Positions 39,320-49,738 of a stretch of 64,000 bases of DNA are shown in pieces. Under the pieces are notes generated by a model. The model was given only the letters and a program-made list of their open reading frames with translations. It did not search any database and was not told the DNA's origin. Origin of the DNA: Bacillus sp. NP157 (GTDB taxonomy: Bacteria > Pseudomonadota > Gammaproteobacteria > Xanthomonadales > Rhodanobacteraceae). The stretch spans positions 868,001 to 932,000 of the forward strand of contig CP076546.1 in the NCBI GenBank assembly GCA_018889975.1, written 5' to 3'. Each line of letters starts with the position of its first letter. Position 1 is the stretch's first letter. The translations under genes and the position numbers were made by a program.

Positions 39320-41067
39320 TCGGCAAGTTCCATCACGCCATGCCGTACGGTGCGCGCCTGCTCGCGGATGGCAACACCCGCTTCCGCCTGTGGGCACCCG
39401 ACGTGGACAGCGTCTCGCTGGAATGCGCCGACGGCCATGTCGCCGAGATGCGTGCGCTCGACGACGGCTGGTTCGAATGCATCTGCCCGCGCGGCGTCGA
39501 TTGCGCCTACCGCTTCCGCATCGGCGCCGACCTCGCCGTACCCGATCCGGCCTCGCGGCGTCAGCGCGACGGCGACGTGCACGGCTACAGCGTCGTCGTC
39601 GATCCCGGCGCCTACACCTGGCGTCACGCAGGCTGGCAGGGCAGGCCGTGGCGCGACACCGTGCTTTACGAATTACACGTCGGCGCCTTCGGTGGCTTCG
39701 CCGGCGTGGAGAAGGCCTTGCCCGGCCTCGCCGCGCTCGGTGTCACCGCGGTGGAGCTGATGCCGATCGCCGAGTTCGCCGGCTCGCGCAACTGGGGCTA
39801 TGACGGCGTGCTGCCGTATGCACCGGCCGCGGCCTACGGGACCCCCGACGAACTGAAGTCGATGGTCGATACGGCGCATGGGCTGGGCCTGATGGTCTTC
39901 CTCGACGTGGTCTACAACCACTTCGGTCCCGACGGTAATTACCTGCACGCCTACGCGTCGGGCTTCTTCGACGAGGGCGCGGACACCCCGTGGGGTTCCG
40001 CGATCGGCGTCGCCACGCCGCAGGTCGGCGACTACTTCGTCCACAACGCGCTGTACTGGATCGAGGAATACCAGCTCGACGGCCTGCGCTTCGACGCCGT
40101 CCATGCGATCGGCAATCCCGGCTGGCTGTCGTCGCTGGCCTCGCGCGTGCACGCCGCGGTCGGTGGCGAGCGGCACGTGCACCTGGTGCTCGAGAATGAA
40201 GCCAACCAGGCTAACCTGCTGGGCCGCGGCCGCTTCGACGCGCAGTGGAACGACGACTTCCACAATGCGTTGCATGTGCTGCTCACCGGTGAGCAGGAGG
40301 GCTACTACGCCCACTACCTGCCGCCGATGCCGCGCCTGTTGCGGACCCTGCGCGAAGGCTTCGCCTTCCAGGGCGAGCCGATGGGTGGCAAGCGTCGCGG
40401 CGAACCCAGCGGCCATCTGTCGCCGCTGCGCTTCGTCAACTTCCTGCAGAACCACGACCAGGTCGGCAACCGCGCCTTCGGCGACCGGCTGACCACGCTG
40501 GTCGAGCCGGCGGTGGTCGAAGCCGCGCTGGCCTTGCTCCTGCTCGCACCGTTCGTGCCGATGCTGTTCATGGGCGAGGAGCACGGCAGCCGCACGCCGT
40601 TCCTGTTCTTCACCGACTTCCCCGGGGAAGACCTGCGCAAGGCCGTGCGTGACGGTCGCCGTCGCGAGTTCGCCGCGTTCACGCAGTTTGGTGGCGAAGA
40701 GATCCCCGATCCGAACGAACACGATACCTTCGGCCGTTCCGTCCCCGAGCCCGACGCGGCGCTGGGCGCTGCGCGGAATGAACTGGTGAAGCGCCTGATC
40801 GCGCTGCGCTCGAAACATATTGCGCCACACCTCGACGACGCGACGAGCCGCGGCGCGGAGGCGCTGGGCGAGAAGGCGCTGCGTGCAGCGTGGACGCTCG
40901 GCGGCGGCACGCTGTCCCTGTACGTCAATCTCGGCGACGTCGACGTCACGGTCGCCCAACCACCATCCCCCGCGGCGGCGTGGCTACACGGCGACGCGGC
41001 CGACATTGCTTCCCTTTCGCGCGGCCTGCTCCCCGCCCGTCGCGCGCTTGCCTGCCTGGAGTCCTGA
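39316..41067 (+). CDS. treZ: Malto-oligosyltrehalose trehalohydrolase
   Basis: A 583-residue GH13 enzyme that cuts free trehalose from maltooligosyltrehalose made by TreY. N-terminal CBM48-like domain (FRLWAPDVDSVSLEC), then NWGYDGVLPYAP, YNHFGPDGNY, nucleophile D260 in LDGLRFDAVHAI, acid/base E293 in HLVLENEANQ and FLQNHDQVGNR. NWGYDG and YNHFGPDGNYL distinguish TreZ from branching enzymes. It overlaps glgX (ATGA) and is separated from treY by malQ. Confidence 0.95.
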   Translation: MIGKFHHAMPYGARLLADGNTRFRLWAPDVDSVSLECADGHVAEMRALDDGWFECICPRGVDCAYRFRIGADLAVPDPASRRQRDGDVHGYSVVVDPGAYTWRHAGWQGRPWRDTVLYELHVGAFGGFAGVEKALPGLAALGVTAVELMPIAEFAGSRNWGYDGVLPYAPAAAYGTPDELKSMVDTAHGLGLMVFLDVVYNHFGPDGNYLHAYASGFFDEGADTPWGSAIGVATPQVGDYFVHNALYWIEEYQLDGLRFDAVHAIGNPGWLSSLASRVHAAVGGERHVHLVLENEANQANLLGRGRFDAQWNDDFHNALHVLLTGEQEGYYAHYLPPMPRLLRTLREGFAFQGEPMGGKRRGEPSGHLSPLRFVNFLQNHDQVGNRAFGDRLTTLVEPAVVEAALALLLLAPFVPMLFMGEEHGSRTPFLFFTDFPGEDLRKAVRDGRRREFAAFTQFGGEEIPDPNEHDTFGRSVPEPDAALGAARNELVKRLIALRSKHIAPHLDDATSRGAEALGEKALRAAWTLGGGTLSLYVNLGDVDVTVAQPPSPAAAWLHGDAADIASLSRGLLPARRALACLES

Positions 41068-41070
41068 GCC

Positions 41071-43149
41071 GTGAACGCCCCCCTCGACGATCGCCTCGCC
41101 CTGCTGGCCGAACAAGCGGGCGTGGACGTGCACTGGCGCGATGCGCTGGATCGTCCGCAATCCACGCCTGCGAATACGTTGCGCGCCGTGCTGCGCGCCC
41201 TCGACCTGCCGGCGGACAACGCCGACGACGTCGAGGAAAGCCTGCGTCGGCTCGAGCAGGAACGCTCGGGCAGCCGCCTGCCGCGCATGCTGACGGCCGA
41301 TGCTGGCAGCGAACTCGAGGTGCCTCCCGCGCCGCGTGGCCGCGCGTGGAAGATCGCGCGCGAAGATGGCAGCCTGGTCAGCGAAGGCGAACTGCCATCC
41401 AGCGAAGTGCGCCTGCGCGCGCCGGCCGAGCCGGGCTACTACACGCTGTTCCTCGACGAAGCCGATGTCACGCTGGCGGTCGCGCCGCCGCGTGCGTTCG
41501 GCGTCGGCGACATCGCCGGCTTGCACCGCCCGTGGGGCGTCGCCGTGCAGGTATCCGGACTGCGCCGGCCCGGCGATGGCGGCATCGGCGACTTCACCGC
41601 GCTGTCGTTGTGCGCACGTGCGGCGGCCGAGAAGGGCGCCGACGCGCTGGCGATCAGCCCTGTGCATGCCCTGTTCGCCGCCGCGCCGGAACGCTATAGC
41701 CCCTACGCGCCGTCGAGCCGGTTGTTCCTCAACGGCCTGTATGTCGACCCGGTGCAGACCAGCGGCGAGCAGACCGTGCGTGCGGTGATCGACACGCACA
41801 ACCTGCGCCAGGAGCTGGCCGAGCTGGAGTGGCTGGACCTGATCGACTGGCCGCGTGCGGCGCGCGCGCGGATGACCATCCTGCGTTCGGTGTTCGAATG
41901 GGCATCGGTCGACCTCGCGCACGCCGATCGCTTCGCCACGTTCCGCCGCGAACAGGGCGAACCGCTGGAGCGCCACGCACGTTTCGAAGCCCTGCATGCG
42001 GACTTCACCGCGCACGGCCGTCCCGGCGGCTGGCAAGGCTGGCCGAGCGGCTTCCACGACCCGGCCAGCGCCGACGTCGCCGCGTTCGCCCGCGAGCACG
42101 CGCGCGAGGTGAGCTTCCACGCCTGGCTGCAGTGGCTCGCCGCGCGCGGCCTGTCGGCCGTGCAGAAGGACGCCCGCGACGCCGGCATGAAGATCGGCCT
42201 GATCGCCGACCTCGCCGTCGGCGCCGACTCCGGCGGCAGCCATGCATGGGCGCACCAGTCCGAGATGCTCAGTGGGCTGTCGGTCGGCGCGCCGCCGGAT
42301 GCGCTCAACCGCCTCGGCCAGGACTGGGGCCTCACCACCTTCTCGCCGCGCGGCCTGCGCGAGACCGGCTTCCGCGGCTTCATCGGCATGCTGCGCGCCG
42401 CGCTGGCGTATGCCGGCGGCGTGCGCATCGACCATATCCTTGGGCTGAAGCGCCTGTGGATGGTCCCGCACGGCGCGGGCGCCACCGAAGGCGCCTATGT
42501 CCGCTATCCGATGCACGACCTGCTGCGCCTGATCGCGCTGGAAAGCCACCTGCATCGCGCGGTGATCATCGGCGAAGACCTCGGCACCGTCCCCGCCGAC
42601 TTCCGCAAGGCGATCGGCGACAAGGGCGTGCTCGGCATCCGCGTACTCTGGTTCGAACGTGCCGCCGATGGCGGTTTCGTCTCTCCAAGCGAATGGTCGG
42701 ACAACGCCATGGCGACCACCAGCACGCACGACATCCCCACCGTGGCTGGCTGGTGGAGCGGGCGCGACATCGCCTGGCGCAAGCAGACCGGGCTGGACGA
42801 CCCCAGCGTGGATGAAGTCGCCCAGCGCGAAGTCGACCGGGCGCGCCTGTGGCGTGCGATGTACGCCTCCGGTTCGGCCTGGAACGAGGATGCACCGCCG
42901 GCGCCGGACGATATCTCGCCGGTGGTGGTCGCCGCGGCGAAACATGTCGCGCTGGCACCGGCACCGATCGCGATCTTCCCCGTCGAAGACGTGCTTGGCC
43001 TGCATGAGCAACCCAACCTGCCCGGGCCGACCGACGCGATCCATCCCAACTGGCGCCGGCGCATGCCCGATTCGTCGGCGCGCCTGTTCGACGGCCCGAT
43101 CGCGCATGCCGTGAGCGGCGCGATCGACCAGACCCGGAACCGCTCGTGA
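41071..43149 (+). CDS. malQ: 4-alpha-glucanotransferase (amylomaltase)
   Basis: A 692-residue GH77 enzyme that disproportionates maltodextrins and releases glucose; length equals E. coli MalQ. The GH77 catalytic residues are seen in VRIDHILGLKRLW (nucleophile Asp), IIGEDLGTVP (acid/base Glu) and TTSTHDIPT (third Asp); YSPYAPSSRLFLN is a family signature. The start is GTG 41071, three bases after the treZ stop region. It overlaps treY by 4 bases. In this operon it can lengthen short maltodextrins left by GlgX and TreY/TreZ. Confidence 0.95.
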   Translation: MNAPLDDRLALLAEQAGVDVHWRDALDRPQSTPANTLRAVLRALDLPADNADDVEESLRRLEQERSGSRLPRMLTADAGSELEVPPAPRGRAWKIAREDGSLVSEGELPSSEVRLRAPAEPGYYTLFLDEADVTLAVAPPRAFGVGDIAGLHRPWGVAVQVSGLRRPGDGGIGDFTALSLCARAAAEKGADALAISPVHALFAAAPERYSPYAPSSRLFLNGLYVDPVQTSGEQTVRAVIDTHNLRQELAELEWLDLIDWPRAARARMTILRSVFEWASVDLAHADRFATFRREQGEPLERHARFEALHADFTAHGRPGGWQGWPSGFHDPASADVAAFAREHAREVSFHAWLQWLAARGLSAVQKDARDAGMKIGLIADLAVGADSGGSHAWAHQSEMLSGLSVGAPPDALNRLGQDWGLTTFSPRGLRETGFRGFIGMLRAALAYAGGVRIDHILGLKRLWMVPHGAGATEGAYVRYPMHDLLRLIALESHLHRAVIIGEDLGTVPADFRKAIGDKGVLGIRVLWFERAADGGFVSPSEWSDNAMATTSTHDIPTVAGWWSGRDIAWRKQTGLDDPSVDEVAQREVDRARLWRAMYASGSAWNEDAPPAPDDISPVVVAAAKHVALAPAPIAIFPVEDVLGLHEQPNLPGPTDAIHPNWRRRMPDSSARLFDGPIAHAVSGAIDQTRNRS

Positions 43150-45755
43150 GCCCACCGCGTTCGCTCGCCCGCCTGCAGTTCCACGCGGGCTTTACCCTCG
43201 ACGATGCCGTCGGCGTGGTCGGTTACTACGCGCGGATGGGCGTCAGCCACCTGTACGCCTCGCCGATCCTGCGCGCCCGGCGCGGTTCCACCCACGGCTA
43301 CGACGTGGTGGACTGCAACGAGGTCAATCCCGAGATCGGCGGCGAAGACGCACTGCGTCGGCTGGTGGCCCGGCTGCGCGAACACGGCATGAGCCTCATC
43401 GTCGACATCGTGCCCAACCACATGGGCATCGGCAGCGAAAACGCGTGGTGGATGGATGTCCTGCAAAACGGCCGCGACAGCCGCTACGCGAACCATTTCG
43501 ACATCGACTGGACGGCGCCCGATCCGCTCGTGCGCGGCCGCGTGCTGCTGCCGATCCTCGGCGCGGGTTACGAGGAGACGCTCGAATCCGGCCAGCTACG
43601 GCTCGGCAAGCGCAAGGACGCATGGGTGCTGCGCCTGTACGACGACTTCCTGCCGCTGTCGCCCGCCTCGGTGGCGACGCTCGGCGACGATGCGGAGCGC
43701 TCGCACGATCCGAAGGACGACAAGGGCAGGGCGCGCCTGCATGCGCTGATCGAGAAGCAGCATTACCGGCTGGCCTTCTGGAAGCTGGCCAGCGACATGG
43801 TCAACTACCGTCGCTTCTTCGACATCAACGAACTCGCCGGCCTGCGCATCGAGCGCACCGCGGTGTTCGAAGACACCCATCGCACGATCTTCCGCCTGTA
43901 TGCCGAAGGCCTCATCGATGGGGTGCGTTGCGACCATGTCGACGGGCTGGCCGACCCACGTCGTTACTGCCGACAGCTGCGCCATCGCCTGGAACGCCTG
44001 CGCACGCAGCGTCCGCCGGGCGCGCCGCGCGACGGTGCCTACCTCGTCGTCGAAAAGATCCTCGCCGACGACGAAACCCTGCGCCTGGACTGGCGCACGG
44101 ATGGCACCACCGGTTACGAGTTCATGGCCCAGGTTTCCGCCGTGCTGCACGACGAGCGCGGCGAACCGCCGTTGACCGACCTGTGGCGGCGGCTCACCGG
44201 CGACGCGAGCGACTTCGCCACGCAGGCCGTGCAGGCGCGCCGGCAGATCCTCGTCGACAGCTTCGAAGCCGAACTGGATCGCACCGCGCGTGCGCTGTTC
44301 GCCGCCGCCCGTGCCGACGTCGCCACGCGCGACGTATCGCAGGCGGCGATCCGCCGCGTGCTGACCGAGCTGCTCGTGCATTTCCCGGTCTACCGCACCT
44401 ATGCGGGCGGGGCAGGGCGCGACGCCTTCGACGAAAGCGTGTTCGCCCGCGCGGTGGAAGGCGCCTTGCGCACGCTGCGCATGGAAGACGCCGACCTGCT
44501 GCACCTGGTCGCCCGCTGGCTGGGCGGCGAAGCGCCGCGCAGCCTTCCGCCGGGAACGGTGCGGCGCGCCCGCGAGCGTGCCATCGCGAGTTTCCAGCAG
44601 GCGACCTCGCCGGTCGCGGCGAAAGCAGTCGAAGACACCGCCGGTTATCGCTACGGACGCCTGCTCTCGCGCAACGAAGTGGGCGTAGACGCGGCGCGGA
44701 TGGCGATCCCGCCGACCGCCTTCCACGTGCACTGCCACGACCGCCAGGCCACGCTGCCGCACAACCTGTTGGCCACGGCCACCCACGACCACAAGCGCGG
44801 CGAAGACCTGCGCGCCCGCCTGGCCGTGCTGTCCGAGGTGGCCGAGCGCTGGGTGATCACCGTGGAGCGCTGGCGGGTCCGCCATGCCGACCTGCGCCAG
44901 CGCGTGACCGATGGACGCATGGCGCCGTCGGCCCCCGACGAAGCGATGCTCTACCAGATGCTGGTCGGGGCCTGGCCGCTGGGCCTGGCACCCGACGACG
45001 ACGAGGGCCTGGAGCTGTACGCGACCCGCATCGCGGCCTGGCAACGCAAGGCCTTGCGCGAGGCCAAGCGCTGGACGCGGTGGACCTCGCCGAACGAGCC
45101 GTACGAAGACGCGTGTGAGGATTTCCTGAGGGCGATGCTGTCCGGCGAGTCCGCGGCCGAGCTGCACGCCTTCGCCGAATACATCGCCACCCCGGGCGCG
45201 GCGAACGGCCTGGCGCAGACCGTATTGCGGCTGACCACGCCGGGCGTGCCGGACCTTTATCAGGGCACCGACTACTGGGATTTCAGCCTGGTCGACCCGG
45301 ACAACCGGCGGCCGGTGGATTTCGTCGCCCGCTCGGCCTCGCTCGAACGGGCCGCTTCGCCCACCGACTGCCTCGCCACGTGGCGGGACGGCGCGGTGAA
45401 GCAGGCGGTGATCTTCCGGCTGCTCTGCGCACGCAAGGCCCACCCGGAACTGTTCGCCCGCGGCAGCTATCGGCCGCTGGAAGCCACCGGGCCGGCTGCG
45501 GAGAAGGTGCTGGCGTTCGTCCGCGAGCATCGCGGGCAGCGGCTGGTGGTCGCCGTGGGGCGGCACCTGGCGCCATGGATCGCCGGGTCGTCGGCGCCGG
45601 CGATCCGGGCAGGGCACTGGGAGGGCACGTCGCTGGCCTTGCCGGCGGGGAAGTGGTCGAGCCTGCTGACCGACCGGAAGCTGGACGGGGGCGAGGTGGG
45701 GGTGGCGGAGGTGTTCGGGGAGTTGCCGGTGGCGGCGTGGGTTTCGGGGCGGTGA
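43146..45755 (+). CDS. treY: Malto-oligosyltrehalose synthase
   Basis: An 869-residue GH13 enzyme that turns the reducing end of a maltodextrin into a terminal trehalose unit. Signatures: YARMGVSHLYASPILRAR, GSTHGYDVVDC, VDIVPNHMGI, DGVRCDHVDGLADPRRY (nucleophile Asp), LVVEKILADDE (acid/base Glu) and TATHDHKRGED; TPGVPDLYQGTDYWDFSLVDPDNRRPVDF near the C-terminus is diagnostic. The start is GTG 43146 overlapping malQ. Last gene of the operon; no clear terminator, but a REP lies between it and the convergent acyl-CoA-binding gene. Confidence 0.95.
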   Translation: MSPPRSLARLQFHAGFTLDDAVGVVGYYARMGVSHLYASPILRARRGSTHGYDVVDCNEVNPEIGGEDALRRLVARLREHGMSLIVDIVPNHMGIGSENAWWMDVLQNGRDSRYANHFDIDWTAPDPLVRGRVLLPILGAGYEETLESGQLRLGKRKDAWVLRLYDDFLPLSPASVATLGDDAERSHDPKDDKGRARLHALIEKQHYRLAFWKLASDMVNYRRFFDINELAGLRIERTAVFEDTHRTIFRLYAEGLIDGVRCDHVDGLADPRRYCRQLRHRLERLRTQRPPGAPRDGAYLVVEKILADDETLRLDWRTDGTTGYEFMAQVSAVLHDERGEPPLTDLWRRLTGDASDFATQAVQARRQILVDSFEAELDRTARALFAAARADVATRDVSQAAIRRVLTELLVHFPVYRTYAGGAGRDAFDESVFARAVEGALRTLRMEDADLLHLVARWLGGEAPRSLPPGTVRRARERAIASFQQATSPVAAKAVEDTAGYRYGRLLSRNEVGVDAARMAIPPTAFHVHCHDRQATLPHNLLATATHDHKRGEDLRARLAVLSEVAERWVITVERWRVRHADLRQRVTDGRMAPSAPDEAMLYQMLVGAWPLGLAPDDDEGLELYATRIAAWQRKALREAKRWTRWTSPNEPYEDACEDFLRAMLSGESAAELHAFAEYIATPGAANGLAQTVLRLTTPGVPDLYQGTDYWDFSLVDPDNRRPVDFVARSASLERAASPTDCLATWRDGAVKQAVIFRLLCARKAHPELFARGSYRPLEATGPAAEKVLAFVREHRGQRLVVAVGRHLAPWIAGSSAPAIRAGHWEGTSLALPAGKWSSLLTDRKLDGGEVGVAEVFGELPVAAWVSGR

Positions 45756-45838
45756 GTGGTCGCGGCGCGATGATTGGTCGCGGGCGTAGGTTTTGACGTG
45801 GTGATCGGTCGCGGGCGTGGGGCGCGTGGTGTCACCGA

Positions 45839-45861
45839 TCGCGCGCAGGCGCGCTCCTACA
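45839..45861 (-). repeat. REP palindrome, copy 11 (inverted)
   Basis: Inverted REP between the convergent ends of treY and the acyl-CoA-binding protein gene. Just before it are near-direct repeats of GGTCGCGGGCGTGG type (45758-45835). Confidence 0.85.
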
Positions 45862-45877
45862 GGGGTGTCGCGGGCCC

Positions 45878-46138
45878 CTAACCCCCCAACGCCCGCACCA
45901 ACCGGACGTAATCCCGCATGGCGTCTTCGCGCGACGTCCCCCGCAACTTCGCCCACGCCTCGTACTTCGCCGTGCCCACGAAATCGAAGAACCCCGGCTT
46001 GTCCCCCGTGACGTCGCCTTCCGCGCCCTGCTTGTAAAGGGCGTAGATGCGCAGCAGGGTGTCGTTGTCCGGCCGGTGGCCCAGCCGGGTGATGTCCAGC
46101 GAGGCCTGTTCGAACTGGCTCTGGAGATCGTCGGACAT
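45878..46138 (-). CDS. Acyl-CoA-binding protein
   Basis: An 86-residue four-helix ACBP that binds long-chain acyl-CoA esters in the cytosol. Family landmarks: [15 protein letters not shown] at the N-terminus, [35 protein letters not shown] (YALYKQ and KYEAW are the ligand-contact motifs) and a final helix [12 protein letters not shown]. The length is exactly that of the family. The start is ATG 46138; a longer frame to 46204 adds a proline-rich, non-homologous extension. Convergent with treY. Confidence 0.9.
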   Translation of the reverse strand: MSDDLQSQFEQASLDITRLGHRPDNDTLLRIYALYKQGAEGDVTGDKPGFFDFVGTAKYEAWAKLRGTSREDAMRDYVRLVRALGG

Positions 46139-46263
46139 GGGGATGCGTGCTGCCCGTGGCGCGGAGGTTGGGGGCTTGTAGCATGGGGCCGGGGGGCTGT
46201 CCATCCGAAGAATGGCGGGCGCCGACGCGCTATCATGCCGGTTTCGTGACTCAAGGTTTCCCC

Positions 46264-46944
46264 ATGGCCCACCCGCCGGTCGTCCCCGTCCTCACCATCG
46301 ACGGCCCCTCTGGTTCCGGCAAGGGCACCATCAGCCGGCTGGTCGCCGACCAACTGGGCTGGCGCATGCTCGATTCGGGCGCCCTGTACCGCGCCGTGGG
46401 CTATGCCGCGGGCGCCGAAGGCATCGACCTGTCCGACGTGGACGCCGTCACCCGCTGCGCCCAGCACATCAGGATCCGCTTCCAGGCCAGTGCCGACGGC
46501 GGTGAGACGCATGTGCTGGTCAACGGCCACGACGCCACGGACGAGTTGCGCACGGAAACGGCAGGGGCCGCCGCCTCGGCGATCGCCGTGATCCCGGCCG
46601 TCCGGCAGGCCCTGGTCGACCTCCAGCTGGCTTTCCGCAAGGCCCCGGGCCTGGTGGCCGACGGCCGCGACATGGGTACGGTGATTTTCCCCGACGCCCC
46701 GTTCAAGGTCTTCCTCACCGCCAGCGCGGGCGAACGCGCGAAAAGGCGCTATAAGCAGTTGAAGGATAAGGGCCTGAGCGTTACACTTGCAGGCCTGCAA
46801 CGGGAAATCGAGGCCCGCGACCAGCGTGATGCGTCGCGGCCTGTTGCCCCGTTGAAGCCCGCCGAGGGCGCCGTCGTCATCGATACGACCGGCATGCCCA
46901 TCGAGGTGGTGGTGGCAAAAGTTTTCGCCGTGGTGCGCCCGTAG
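46264..46944 (+). CDS. cmk: Cytidylate kinase
   Basis: A 226-residue kinase that phosphorylates CMP and dCMP. P-loop GPSGSGKGT at about 13-21, followed by [12 protein letters not shown] (CMP-binding region), [15 protein letters not shown] and [17 protein letters not shown] (lid). Start ATG 46264 with AAGG about ten bases upstream. It precedes rpsA and ihfB, the usual cmk-rpsA-ihfB order in gammaproteobacteria. Confidence 0.96.
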   Translation: MAHPPVVPVLTIDGPSGSGKGTISRLVADQLGWRMLDSGALYRAVGYAAGAEGIDLSDVDAVTRCAQHIRIRFQASADGGETHVLVNGHDATDELRTETAGAAASAIAVIPAVRQALVDLQLAFRKAPGLVADGRDMGTVIFPDAPFKVFLTASAGERAKRRYKQLKDKGLSVTLAGLQREIEARDQRDASRPVAPLKPAEGAVVIDTTGMPIEVVVAKVFAVVRP

Positions 46945-47114
46945 GGCGCATTCGGCATAGCGCTCGCGCAGTGTGCGCGGGTTCTTGGCAACGGTGCCGG
47001 GCGGCTGCATATCGCATCCCTCCGTCGCACCCACAACCGGTGGGTCCCCTGACCGCTCGCGTTCACTGATGCACGCTTGCGCCGGGTACGGCCTTTCATA
47101 ACCCTGGAATCAAC

Positions 47115-48788
47115 ATGACTGAAAGTTTTGCCGAACTGTTTGAACAGAGCCAGCAGGCCATTTCGAAGCTGAAGCCCGGCTCCATCGTCACCGGTATCGT
47201 TGTGGAAATCCGCAATGACGTGGTGGTGATCAACGCCGGCCTGAAGAGCGAAGGCATCGTTCCGATCGAGCAGTTCAAGGACGAGAACGGCGCCCTCGAA
47301 GTGGAAGTTGGTGACGAAGTCAAGGTCGCGCTCGACGCGCTCGAAGACGGCTTCGGCGAGACCAAGCTCTCCCGCGAGAAGGCCAAGCGTTCGATGGTGT
47401 GGGACGACCTCGAGCAGGCGTTCGACAAGGAAGAGACCATCACCGGCAAGATCTCCGGCAAGGTCAAGGGCGGCTTCACCGTCGACATCAAGGACGTCCG
47501 CGCATTCCTGCCGGGCTCGCTGGTCGACGTGCGTCCGGTCCGTGACCCGGTCTACCTCGAAGGCAAAGACCTCGAGTTCAAGATCATCAAGCTCGACCGC
47601 AAGCGTAACAACGTGGTCGTCAGCCGCCGCGCCGTCGTCGAGACCGAGTTCTCCGAAGAGCGCGAGAAGCTGCTCGAGCGCCTCACCGAGGGTGCGGTCG
47701 TCAAGGGTGTGGTCAAGAACCTCACCGATTACGGCGCATTCGTGGACCTCGGCGGCATCGATGGCCTGCTGCACATCACCGACATGGCGTGGAAGCGCGT
47801 CCGTCACCCGTCGGAAGTCGTCAACGTCGGCGACGAGCTCGACGTCCGCGTGCTGAAGTACGACCGCGAGCGCAACCGCGTCTCGCTCGGCCTGAAGCAG
47901 CTCGGCGACGACCCGTGGGTTGCCATCGCCCGCCGTTACCCGGTCGGCAGCCGCCTGTTCGGCAAGGTTTCGAACGTGACCGACTACGGTTGCTTCGTCG
48001 AGATCGAGCCGGGCGTGGAAGGCCTGGTGCACGTTTCCGAAATGGACTGGACCAACAAGAACGTCAACCCGGCCAAGGTGGTTCAGGTCGGTGACGAGAC
48101 GGAAGTCATGGTCCTGGACGTGGACGAGGAGCGTCGCCGCATCTCGCTGGGTATCAAGCAGACCCGCTCGAACCCGTGGGAAGCCTTCGCCGCCATGCAC
48201 AAGAAGGGCGACAAGGTCTCCGGCCAGATCAAGTCGATCACCGACTTCGGCATCTTCATCGGCCTGGAAGGCGGTATCGATGGTCTCGTCCACCTGTCCG
48301 ACATCTCGTGGCAGGCCTCGGGTGAAGACCTCGTCCGCAACTTCAAGAAGGGCGACGAAGTCGAAGCCGTGGTCCTGGCGGTCGATCCGGAGCGCGAGCG
48401 CATCTCCCTCGGCATCAAGCAGATGGAGCAGGATCCGTTCGGCCAGTTCATGGCCACGAATCCGCGCGGCACCGTTCTGAACGGCACCGTGAAGGAAGTC
48501 GACGCGAAGGGTGCGATCATCGACCTGGGCGAAGGCGTCGAGGGCTACATCCGTGCCAACGACATCGCCAAGGAACGCGTGGAAGATGCCACGCAGCACC
48601 TGAAGGTCGGCGATGCCGTCGAGGCGAAGTTCACCGGTATGGATCGCAAGGGCCGTCAGCTGCAGCTGTCGATCCGCGCGAAGGACGAGGAAGACCTGGC
48701 CGATACCATGGCCGACTACCAGTCCGCTGCCGGCGGCACGACGAAGCTCGGCGCGCTCCTCAAGGAGCAGATGAACAAGGCCGACTAA
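47115..48788 (+). CDS. rpsA: 30S ribosomal protein S1
   Basis: A 557-residue S1 with six S1-type OB domains, roughly residues 20-88, 105-172, 190-260, 275-347, 362-435 and 450-520; the last four carry the repeated pattern G-x-V-x-x-(L/V/I)-TDYG-x-FV/I and GLVH-x-S-(D/E). It recruits mRNA to the 30S subunit. The length matches E. coli S1 (557). The 170-base leader (46945-47114) is likely where autoregulation acts, as in E. coli; I see no specific motif I can name in it. ihfB follows. Confidence 0.97.
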   Translation: MTESFAELFEQSQQAISKLKPGSIVTGIVVEIRNDVVVINAGLKSEGIVPIEQFKDENGALEVEVGDEVKVALDALEDGFGETKLSREKAKRSMVWDDLEQAFDKEETITGKISGKVKGGFTVDIKDVRAFLPGSLVDVRPVRDPVYLEGKDLEFKIIKLDRKRNNVVVSRRAVVETEFSEEREKLLERLTEGAVVKGVVKNLTDYGAFVDLGGIDGLLHITDMAWKRVRHPSEVVNVGDELDVRVLKYDRERNRVSLGLKQLGDDPWVAIARRYPVGSRLFGKVSNVTDYGCFVEIEPGVEGLVHVSEMDWTNKNVNPAKVVQVGDETEVMVLDVDEERRRISLGIKQTRSNPWEAFAAMHKKGDKVSGQIKSITDFGIFIGLEGGIDGLVHLSDISWQASGEDLVRNFKKGDEVEAVVLAVDPERERISLGIKQMEQDPFGQFMATNPRGTVLNGTVKEVDAKGAIIDLGEGVEGYIRANDIAKERVEDATQHLKVGDAVEAKFTGMDRKGRQLQLSIRAKDEEDLADTMADYQSAAGGTTKLGALLKEQMNKAD

Positions 48789-48797
48789 AGTCGGAGC

Positions 48798-48830
48798 GAG
48801 GGGCGGTGATCCCGCCCCTCGTTGTTGTTG
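48798..48830 (+). terminator. Stem-loop after rpsA
   Basis: CGAGGGGCGG (48798-48807), loop TGAT, then CCGCCCCTCG (48812-48821), followed by TTGTTGTTG rather than a clean T run. A ten-pair stem; probably a partial terminator or processing stem between rpsA and ihfB. Confidence 0.6.
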
Positions 48831-48874
48831 TAACCTGTTGTTTGCGTCAGCTTTATCGAAGAACCAGGGGACCC

Positions 48875-49174
48875 ATGACAAAGTCGGAACTGATCGAGGC
48901 GCTGGCGCGGCGCCAGACCCACCTTGCCTTCAGCGATGTGGAACTCGCCGTCAAGAGCGTGCTCGAGCAGATGAGCCATGCCCTTTCGACGGGTGAGCGC
49001 ATCGAGATCCGCGGCTTCGGCAGCTTTGCTCTGCACTTCCGTCCGCCGCGCATGGGGCGCAACCCCAAGACCGGCGAAGCGGTTGCCTTGCCGGGCAAGC
49101 ACGTGCCTCATTTCAAACCTGGCAAGGAATTACGCGAACGCGTAAACCTCGCCCTGGAGAACGCCGCATCCTGA
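48875..49174 (+). CDS. ihfB: Integration host factor, beta subunit
   Basis: A 99-residue DNA-bending protein of the HU/IHF family; IHF is a heterodimer with Ihf[18 protein letters not shown] at the start, [28 protein letters not shown] in the beta-arm (with the Pro that intercalates DNA), and KELRERVN near the C-terminus. Start ATG 48875 with AGGGGA at 48866-48871; a longer frame upstream reads across the rpsA terminator. Third gene of cmk-rpsA-ihfB. Its stop codon lies inside the terminator stem that follows. Confidence 0.96.
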   Translation: MTKSELIEALARRQTHLAFSDVELAVKSVLEQMSHALSTGERIEIRGFGSFALHFRPPRMGRNPKTGEAVALPGKHVPHFKPGKELRERVNLALENAAS

Positions 49175-49190
49175 TGCGGCGTTTTTTTTT
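49160..49190 (+). terminator. Intrinsic terminator of ihfB
   Basis: AACGCCGCATC (49160-49170) with GATGCGGCGTT (49173-49183) followed by nine T residues to 49190. The stop codon TGA (49172-49174) is in the loop and first stem base, so the last codons of ihfB form the 5' arm. Confidence 0.93.
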
Positions 49191-49273
49191 GGCCGTTGCG
49201 CGGGATCCGACCTCCGCGCGGCGCTCGGGCGTGGTCGCGAACTCCCGCGGCGCTCGGGCGTGGTCGCAGGACC

Positions 49274-49412
49274 AGCCCTCGGCGCCCACCCTCGCTGCTC
49301 AGACAGGTCCTCCGCGCTCGATAAGGGTGGCCGCAGCCGCGGCCCATGTATTTGATTAGCCTTCGGCTGCTCGCTTGTGCGGAACTCGCCTCGAGGGTGG
49401 GCGCCGAGGGCT
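49274..49412 (+). repeat. Type A composite repeat, copy A3 (139 bp)
   Basis: Terminal repeats 49274-49294 and 49392-49412, here with C and G in place of T and A at two positions, changed on both ends so pairing is kept (GGCGCCCACC with GGTGGGCGCC). The second hairpin is AGCC-TTC-GGCT (49358-49368), a third stem version distinct from GCCC/GGGC and GGCC/GGCC in other copies. The left flank is tandemly duplicated upstream. Confidence 0.85.
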
Positions 49413-49480
49413 GTTCTTGCCGGCCGCGCGCGACATGCGGGAGAGCAGGCCTGCTGCCTCGCCCGACACTGCCATGTTGT

Positions 49481-49503
49481 TGTAGGAGCGCGCCTGCGCG
49501 CGA
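49481..49503 (+). repeat. REP palindrome, copy 12
   Basis: Forward REP 68 bp right of composite repeat A3. Confidence 0.85.
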
Positions 49504-49687
49504 TTGATGGTGCCAAATGGCGGCCAACGCCAAAGCCGAAAGCATCAGCCAAAGCCCAAGGCATCGTTCTCGACGTGAGTCGACGCTCATCGAGCGGGTC
49601 GGTTCAACAGCGTCCGCCTACACCGCGCCTTCGCCCATTACACGCAACCGCATTTCCATACGACCGCAACGCCGCCGTATCGTCGAT

Positions 49688-49710
49688 TCGCGCGCAAGCA
49701 CGCTCCTACA
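49688..49710 (-). repeat. REP palindrome, copy 13 (inverted, diverged)
   Basis: Inverted REP with two changes (CAAGCACG for CAGGCGCG). It lies 28 bp beyond the right end of inverted composite repeat B2, the shortest such spacing seen here. Confidence 0.75.
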
Positions 49711-49738
49711 CGCAAATCTCGCGGCAGACTGCAAGAAC